Assembly (NCBI GenBank): GCA_035222895.1
Contig: JAVYIG010007922.1
Coordinates: 1 to 64,000 of the forward strand
From: Strongylocentrotus droebachiensis
Taxonomy: Eukaryota; Echinodermata; Echinoidea; Camarodonta; Strongylocentrotidae
Length of the DNA: 64,000 nucleotides
Reading direction: 5' to 3'
The position numbers were made by a program, and so were the translations under genes. Positions 37,101 to 47,203 of this stretch are shown one piece after another. The stretch's first letter is position 1. Each line of letters opens with the position of its first letter. A model generated the notes under the pieces. That model did not search any database and was not told the DNA's origin. It saw nothing but the letters and a program-made list of their open reading frames with translations.

Positions 37101-40100
37101 AACTTTAGTCATTTTATATGTTGGAACAGATGGGAAAGTAGTCCAGCACTACATCACACATTGACATTTGAAGTGCCCATACTTTTAAAGATTATTAATT
37201 TCAAAGGTTCAAAGCTTTCTTATATTTAGTGAAATTAATTGAAACTTTCATCAGTTTGCTTTTCTGATTTGTATGCTTTCTTTTAGAGTAGTTGTCTATT
37301 TGGGTTAGAGTTCCCTTTAACATTAGGTCACACATACCTGAATGTGAGGTGCTTTTGCTTTCAATGTAGAGTAGAACTCTTCATTGAGATCCATTCCAAG
37401 CGTCAGATCAGTCAGGTTTGGCATAGAACACAGTGCTTCTGCTAGGCGATGTGACGAGGCTCGTTCCGGACTCTTGTTATCAACAAGCATGAGAGCCTGG
37501 ACCTGCAATGTTTGTGAATATAGTTACACAGCTATCTATACATGGATGTTTTATTTACTAGAACTAATTGCTCATTGTATTCTTATATTTATCGCTAACC
37601 ACATTCATAACACAGCTGTGTTTATATTCACATTCTTAACAAAAACAATTCAATAGAGTTTTTTTTTTAATTCAGTCCTTGTCTAACACTAAAGTTTCCA
37701 TCAAAAGGGTGATAAAAGTTATTTTTCTCAAATTATGAAGTTCAACTTTTAACATCACTGAAATAAATAAAACACAGAAATCTACATCTGTTATTAATGT
37801 ATTGAAGGTAATCATTACTATGATATTATGTGCACAAGAGCCCCAACTCATGAGGTTCGTGGCTATGGTACAGTTTGGGTAAATTCAAGCCTTTATCAAA
37901 TTGGCCATTAAAATTAAAAATACATGACATATTTTTCCTATCAATGACACTTGGACAAGCTTGTATATAGATTATTGATCGGAGCAATGTAAATCTTAAA
38001 CACACTGAAATTTCAACTGAATACAGTTTGCTTTCATAACAAGTTTCAAGACTTTCCGGCTTACCGGTATCAAGTAAATGGCATGAACTTATTCTTTTTT
38101 TACTTAAAAAAAGAAGATATATATCTGTACACTTGTGCAACATATAATCCTTACTGCTCTTTCTTTCTTTCAATGGACCTTTCCATGACATCTACATGAG
38201 GACACACACACCTTTGTGGATGATGCCTTTGCTTTTAAGGTAGAGTGGAACTCCTCAGTGAGATTCATTCCAAGTGTCAGGTCAGTCAGGTTTGATGTAG
38301 AACACTGTGCATCTTCTAGCTGACTTGACGAGCCTCGTTTCGGACTCTTGTCATTGACAAGCATGAGAGTCTGAACCTGCATTGTTTGTAAATATAGTTT
38401 AATTCACAGCTATCTATATATGAACATCTTATTTGCTAGTTCTAATTTGTCATTGCATTTTCATACTTAACAAAGACAATTCATTAGAGTTTTTTTTTAA
38501 TTCAACTCTTGTCTAAGACTACAAATTCCATCAGAAGGGTGATAAAGATATTTTTTTCTCAAATATCCTATGTGTATTCTTCAATAGACTTCAAACTAGT
38601 AAACATTATTAAGTCCAACTCCTAACACCACTAAAATAAATAATACACATGAATCTACTTCTGCTATTAATGTATTGAAGTTAATCATTACTCTGAAATT
38701 ATGTACAAGAACCCCCAAGTCAGGAGGTTTGTGGCTATGGTGCAGTTTGGTAACTAAAGCCATAATCAAATTGGCCGTTAAAAAGAAATACATGAAATAT
38801 TTTTCCTATCAATCAAAATTTGGACAAGGTTGGATATTGATTATTGATCAAAGTAATGTAAATTTTATACACACTGAAATTTCAACTGAATTAGAACATG
38901 CACTTTCTTTCAACGGTCCTCTCCATGACATGTACATCAGGACACACATACCTGTATGGATGGTGCCTTTTCTTTCAATGTAGAATAGAACTCCTCATTG
39001 AGATCCATTCCAAGTGTCAGGTTAGTCAGGTTTGGCATAGAACACAGTGCTTCTGCTAGGTGATGTGATGAGGCTGGTGTGGGACACCGGACTACATGAA
39101 GCTTGAGGGTCTGGACCTGCATTATTTGTGAATATAGTTATCACCAAGCATGTGCATAACAGAACTGCATCATAATCACATTCTTAACAAAATGATTGAC
39201 AAGGATCTTACAAAAATTAAGCTTGTCTGTTGAAGAAAAAAAAAATCAATTTCCATCAGAAGGATCATTTAAGTGGTCTTCTTCTTCTTAAGTCACTACA
39301 CCACAACTTTCACTCTTGTTTAGATTATCCAAATCCAGTGTTAGATGCATTGCATCATGCAGGGGGTCAGTGCTTCCAGACCTTCTAGGGTGCCAGGGTG
39401 TTACTGCTATTTAATATTTAACACAAATTCTATTTATTTCATAGTTGCATTCATAATCACATTCTCAACAAAATTGACTGAATAATTTTATTATCAAATT
39501 GAATTCTTGTCTATTGAAAAAAAGAACACATTAAACACATGATTTAGTAAAATCATTTTTTTTTCTTTTTTCGTCCCAATTCTATATGTTTTCTTTACAG
39601 GGCTTCGAACCAATTTTCATTAATAATTCTTAACGGTACGCTTAATAACATGAAAATAATAAACAACAAGACAAGTGCCAATTCGTCTCCTATATGCCTC
39701 CAACCTAAATTCAGTATACAGAATGGATGGAAAGTATTTGCTACATATCACAATTAAAACAAAGGCCTATCTCCTGTACGTGGTCCTTGAGATATCACTA
39801 TAGCAAAGTTAAAACCTGTAATTTCAGAGTTTGACCTCTGTGACCTTTGATCTTTAAACCCAAAATCTATTCAGATCATCTTCCTATGTTGATACATATC
39901 ATCAACGTTGAGCATTGTATCTCTAGTGGTTCTTGAGATATTGTGATAACAAGGCCGATACCTGGAATTTCACAAGTCGACCTCTGAACTTTGACCCATT
40001 AACCCCAAGTCTAATCTGATCGTCTTCCTATGAAGTCGAGTCCACAAACAAATTACACATAGAAAAGTTTTAATTATTTAAAAAATCATTTATGAACAGT

Positions 40101-43100
40101 AAATTATTATACATCTTATGAAAGAGTGTTTTTTCGAAATCAGTTGGTATCATTTTTGTGTGTTATGTGATCACGCTTGGATGAACAGGAGATATTGTTT
40201 TAGAGAGTGAGAAAATCGACTTGCGCCAAAGTGATGCATTTGTAAAGTTTGAATGAAACAATAGGGAGTTGGGTATTAATTCGGTCTTTGGGTCATTCCA
40301 TGTCAAATCACCCAATGGTTTTAACCCGACAATTTTTGATTTTGATGAAACTTAGTGTACTTGTTGAGTGTGATCTCACAGCACCAAATCCCAAATTTTA
40401 GGTCAATCGGGTGAGGGGTTTGGGAGATACGGCCCACCAAATTTTGAGATTTTTTCAAAAATGGGGGTGGCGGGCCTACCTTTGAACCCTTATATTTCGG
40501 GACCTAATGGGTCAATCTTCACAAAATTTGTATTGTTAGAAAGGATATTCAATAAGAATTCCAAATCTGCGACCATTTTGAAAATTCATACCTGTTGGGG
40601 TACTTTGACCTCTTGACCTAAGATTTGACCTTGAAATTGACCTTGTGGATCGCGTGACCTTGACAATATTTTTCATGAAATGTAATCTCTGACATGTTCA
40701 CTTAAACATATAAAAGTTTCAGAGATATAATATTTTTTGTTTAGGAGCAATAAGGATTGAAAGTATCCATACTTACAGATATTCACAATAAACCCTATTA
40801 TAATGTATACAATACATGCAATATGCACAGTACAACATACATCTTCCACATGCTTTTTTGTTATAGCCATATCCATTCTAAATGTCAGCAGTACTTGAAT
40901 AGAAATAAAATGAGAAGTTCATATAGGCCTAAAGGGTTAACAGGATGTATGGCTTTAGGCCTCTGAGTCGGTTCTAGGATAATTACCCCCCTGGAAAATT
41001 ATCCCCCCGGAAATGTCCCCCCCCCCCCCCGCCGAGGACAATTACCCCCCGAGGACTATCACACCCAGAGGACAATTACCTCCTAGGACAATCTGTCCCC
41101 CGAGGACAATTACCCCCTGGACAATAACACCCTAGGACAATTGCCCCCCCCTATTCGTTAAAGGGGAAGTCCATCCTGATAATAAGTTGGTTTTAATCAA
41201 AGCAGATTTTTTTTGGGGGGAGGTAATTATCTTTGAGGGGTAATTTTCCAGGGGGGGGGGGTAATGATCCGGGGGTAATTGTCCTTGGGGAGGGGGGGGG
41301 GGGACAGATTGTCCTAGGAGGTAATTTTTTGGGGTTAATTGTCCTCTGGGTGTGATAGTCCTCGGGGGTAATTGTCCTGGGGGGGGGGAAACATTTCCTG
41401 GGGTTTAATTTTCCAGGGGGGTAATTATCCTAGATCCGACTCAGAGGCCTAAAGCCATACATCGTGTTAACCCTTTAGGCCTATATGAACTTGTCATTTT
41501 ATTTCTATTCAAGTACTGCTGACATTTAGAATGGATATGACTAGAACAAAAAAGCATGTGGAAGATGTATGTTGTACTGTGCATATTGCATGTATTGTAT
41601 ACATTATAATAGGGTTTATTGTGAATATCTGTAAGTATGGATACTTTCAATCCTTATTGCTCCTAAACAAAAAATATTATATCTCTGAAACTTTTATATG
41701 TTTAAGTGAAATGTCAGAGATTACATTTCATGAAAAATATTGTCAAGGTCACGCGATCCACAAGGTCAATTTCAAGGTCAAATCTTAGGTCAAGAGGTCA
41801 AAGTACCCCAACAGGTATGAATTTTCAAAATGGCCGCAGATTTGGAATCCTTATTGAATACCCTTTCCAACAATACCAATTTTGTGAAGATTGACCCATT
41901 AGGTCCCGAAATATAAGGGTTCAAAGGTAGGCCCGCCACCCCCATTTTTGAAAAAATCTCAAAATTTGGTGGGCCGTATCTCCCAAACCCCTCACCCGAT
42001 TGACCTAAAATTTGGGATTTGGTGCTGTGAGATCACACTCAACAAGTACACTAAGTTTCATTAAAATCAAAAATGGTCGGGTTCAGATTTTCAGATTTTG
42101 TGGGTGATTTGACATGGAATGACCCCTTTACGGATCCAAATATCATCCTTAACAAAATTAATCATGCCACACATATCAAAACACACACAGAGTCACACTC
42201 AGTCAGTCATGCACCAACATGCACACTCGCACACACACGTAAAAACACTTCCAGACACTCGCGCACAAAGATAAATGAAAAATACACGCAGCTAAGTCAT
42301 TATTGCGTAATGAACATTTCTGTAAAATCAAAAATTTCTCATTTAACATCAAAATGGAATTTAAATTCAGTCATAATGCCATAATGAAGGTTTGGTGCAT
42401 TCACATCACAATGAATTGTTTCTCCCTAAAGGACTCAGTCAGTCTGCATCTAAATGTGCTGTGTGAGTGTTTTCCTGATGTGTGTGTGTGTGACTTTGCT
42501 TCTGACAAAAGCATATGCAATGCATCTCATTTGATACATTCAATTCATTCTCTCAATTTAATACTTTTGCGCAAGCCAATTTTTGCACTCTCGCAAACAA
42601 TGCCTTCTGTTCATCCAAGTATGAACTCATACCACACAGAAATGCTACCAAATGATTTGGAATATAACACTCTTTCAAAACATGTATAACATTTTGTTCA
42701 TAGCCAACTTTTAAAATAAATGACAATTTTCTAAGTGTAAACTTTTTTTTGACTCACACGGTAGTGATATATTATCACCATGTTTGAGCCTCATATCTCT
42801 TTTGATTTTTCAGATATCGCAATAACGAGATGAATACCTGGAATGTCTCAGTTGACCTCTGTGACCTACTAACCCCAAAATCAATTCGGATCTTTTGGTG
42901 ATACACATTACCAAGAAGTTTAAACATACAATCTGTAGTGGTTGTTAAGATATCGCAATAACAAGGCAATTAACTGGAATTTTAGTAGTTGACCTCTGTG
43001 ACCGTTGACCTACATAATCGTTAATCTAATCAGCTTTTTTCCTATGGTAATACATACTCTCATCAAGTTTAAAGTCCATATCTCAAGAGGTTTTTGAGAT

Positions 43101-46100
43101 ATCGCGATAATGAGAAAGTGGGATGGACGGACATAAAGATGACCCTAAAACATGACCCTCTGGCACCTCCTTTGGTGGGCGGAGGCATGAAGATGCATTT
43201 TTCATCTGCTATAGCTGTCCGTGGATTCCAAAGTTTTCACTATAGTATAAAATAATATATGATTGTTACTTCAGATTTGCTCTGTAGGTTTCCATAGTAC
43301 ATGTATTACATTTCAAGGCTTTTGATATTCACTATGCCGTAGCCTTAGAAAAAAGGCCATTGATATATTATTCTGTCCAAAGAAAATGGGAATGAGATTA
43401 AATGAAACACTCATACAATACATTACAATAGGCGATTTTCATAATATAATCAAATGTAATGCCCAAATCTTTGTAGTGCCTTGTTACAAATTATCTCATT
43501 CTTCTGTTACGAATAATTGTATTTTAATAGTCAGAATACGAATTGCACACATCAATTGGTGCTAGGTAGAAAAACGTTATGGCTTGTCCTAACTAACAAC
43601 CTGAAATGTATGCAATTTGCATTCTGACTGTTGAAATACAATTATCGTAACAGGTGAATAAAACAATTTTTAACGAGAAAGTTAACAACGATTCATGTAT
43701 TCAATTTGATTACATTACAAAAATGGTCTTTTGTGGATATACTGCTTACCTTAGATTCTTTCCCTTTACTTGCAAGTGTTGCAAAAAAGTTATGATGTAA
43801 TTTACCATGTAGAAAAGCTTTCTTCAAGGATGGCATGGTGCATATTATCTCTGCCACATCAAGTGATATAGTAGGTCCACAATCTTTCCCCATACGGAGT
43901 TCAACCTAAACAAAATAACAAAGTGATTACTGATGAGATACATAATATAGATGTTCACTTGGATGTTAGGCATACATGTGTAACCTACATGAGTGGATGC
44001 CCTAATTGTGCTGCTAGAACTACAGAAAATAAGAGGGAAAATGAAATGGAGAAAACAAAGGTTACAGGCTGAAGAAATATTGTCATATCACATTCTTACT
44101 TTTATGTCAGTATGAATATTTCATCGTAGTTTACCATTTACTAAACAGAGAATCCTTAGACAAAATAAAAAGAGAGACATCTAAGGACAGGCTTCAAAAG
44201 AGATTACTTATTTTTGTTTTTCTTGCATATTCTTACATACCATCTAGTAATATATATCTTAATCATTTATGTTAATAGGAACATGGTCACTAAATTTAAA
44301 CGGTGGATAAGGAGCAAAAATGTAGGCTCACAAAGAGTTTGATTAAATAAGACATTTTATAAATACATTTTTTTTTTTGGGGGGGGGGGTAAAATTTCAT
44401 AACGGCACCACAAATTTATGTTAAAAAAGCTGAATTTGCCATTGCATCACTTAACGATGCGTTGCATGCTTGTAGTACATTATATGCAGGGCATCTTGAA
44501 GCCAGATTTGGTAAATCTCATATAAATGATATATACCGTACTGCATCAAAATGTATCGCACTATACCGGTATGCATTACATATTAGTAAGTTAGCATGCA
44601 AGGCCATGTTGGCCAAAGTATATGGAAAACCATACATTTATGTGCGTAACGATGTGCGTCTTGTTGCGTGTTATGTATATAGGATCGTCTAATTGCTTTA
44701 TTTATATGCCATAAGAAATAGAAATACAGGCATCAATGCATGCATACTTATTGTTCTATGATTGCTCAAATTGATCAAATTATTACCGTTCAAACCTCAT
44801 TGATGGCACAATTCAATAAGGCGTTAAAAAAAAAAAAAATGTTGTATTGCCCTTTGCGACCGACTCAAAAATCGTGAGATCTAGGGTCGGCTTTAAAAAA
44901 AATGTTGTTGTTTGTTTACCGTTTTTTTTTAGAGAATTTTTTTTTTTAAAGCATTCAAAACAGACAAATATCAGCCCAAAGAGGGAGTAAAAAAAAAAAA
45001 AAAAAAAAAAAATCTGACCGACCTACCAATGTTTTGGCACCTAAGGGGCAATACAACATCTTTTTTTTGTTAGGCCTAATTAAACTGTTGTACTGCAAGA
45101 AAATTGCAAAACATGTGAAAGTAAGAACTAAACTGGATGTATTAATAAACTTTAATCAAACTTACCACATGTGGTCCAATGAATGCATAACCAGCAACAG
45201 TGTGTGCTTTCATGTCTCTGGGTATGACCAGCACAATCTCCATTGATGAAATCCCGTCCTTCACCAAGGCTGCTACATCTAGGTCCTGACTCTCAAAGGC
45301 TACATCAACAATGAAATCTATATGTTCCTGTGAAGCCCCTCTGTTATTGTATATTCCCTGAAGCATGGAGTTCAGTACATGGGTTGCTATACTTTTGTTT
45401 TGTGACACAGTGAAGTACAGGAGATACCTAAGCTCCTCCTTCCTTGGTAGCACTACTTGCTCAATCAGCCTGTTGAATTCATTACGATCTGATTCATACA
45501 GGGAAGCAAGATAGACCCCAGCCATGTACTCCTGAAACAGTTTGTGAGGGAAGTAGACTGGCAATTCCACATGAGAATTCCCCTTATGTATGTCCATGCT
45601 AGTGGTAATTCTGTCCTGCTGAGATAAAATCCCGACCCTACAGGCAGTATCCTTGGATTCTGGGCACACTTTGAAAACATCTTCACCGAAAATCAAGGTA
45701 TGTTCTAGCAGACCATTGAGGGCCTGTTTGGCAATCGGTCCAAGGAGCTCATCAATTTTTTTCAAATAGGCATGGAGTGAGGGGCTGCCTATTTTCTTCA
45801 CCATCTTCTGAGCATAATGTTCTTTTAGAAAGGCAATCATTTCTTTCAATATTTGAGAAAAAGTTGTTAGTGAATTCATGTTCTTTAGTTTTTGCTCGCT
45901 AAGTTCTTTCCATATAAGACACAACATGGATACAAATATAGGATAGTGGGCCATGTTTTCAGATATGACATCATTCTCACTGATGAACTGGATAAGCTGA
46001 TTTGCTTTATCATCATTCTTTGGAAAGTATTTGTGAATGTAATGTGACAAATTCTCTCTGTCGAAACCCTCAATATTAATGAATGTGTAGAGCTTCATTA

Positions 46101-47172
46101 GATCATCGTCTGATCTAATCTCTACTGCTCTCCATGGGCGAGTGGTCACCAGGACTGGGCAAGAGGCAAGTTGATCTGAACAAAGAATATCTGCAAGTCC
46201 AATATCGCTAGTCTCGGATGAGCTTCCACATGCCTCTGAGGAGGTGACACTTGGCTGTGAGATTTTACCACTGACTTCGTCTAGCCCATCAAATGCGATG
46301 AATACCTTGTCAGGATTTGACCGGATATACTCAGTTATCTGGGAAACCGTTGCTGGATTGCTTTTGTCCAGATAAGACTTTGCGATCTCGCCAATAGTGT
46401 GATGCTTAAATTCACGTAGAGGAACAATCAGAACCCACACAAAGTGACTGAAATGCCTCCCTTCAATCCAGTCCCAGGCAATCTTAGCACAAAATGTAGT
46501 TTTTCCAGCCCCTGCCTCTCCCTGAACCATGATCCGCTTAGGGAACTCTCCGTTGACTTTGAGATCAAGGATATCATTGTAATCTAGCATCCGCTTCTCT
46601 GTCCCATGTTCTTCTTGTAAGAAGAGATTAGTATACATGTCTTGAAACTGCACAATGGAAACAGGATCGAGAGGATCAGCTCTGATCTTACAGAGAGTTG
46701 ACCTGTACTTGAACTTGAAATCATTTGCACACCGCTCAACCAGTTCAGAAGAAAGTGGTTTGGTCCGAGATTCAGCAGAAGTAGGTTTGGTCTGTGATTC
46801 GAGCAGTCTTGATGGCCCTCCTAAAGTACATAGATAATCCATATCAACATGATTTAGGTAAATATAGTTTGATATTTACAAGAAACATCTGAAAGGATTG
46901 TAAAGACCCTTAATCTAATAGTGTGACCTACGACTAGGTGCATGTACATGTACTCAAACACTCATTGTCCTACACATTTGACATAATTTATTATGACTTC
47001 ATTCAATTTAAGGGCAAGGTAAGTTGTTTTTATACATGTACTTGTAGATGACTATCACCGGAATGGTTTTTCTTAAGCCATTTCATCAATGCAGAGTTTC
47101 CCTGACAATCACACATCTTATTTTGATAAACAATTAAACACTTAAGACGAATATTTAAAATAAATGCCCTTG

Positions 47173-47203
<31 letters not shown>

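Noticed and set aside
40673..41788. Near-identical peptides on opposite strands (MDM..TKKHVEDVCCTVHIA)
   Set aside because: They come from the two arms of the foldback element; no domain, and no longer frame around them.
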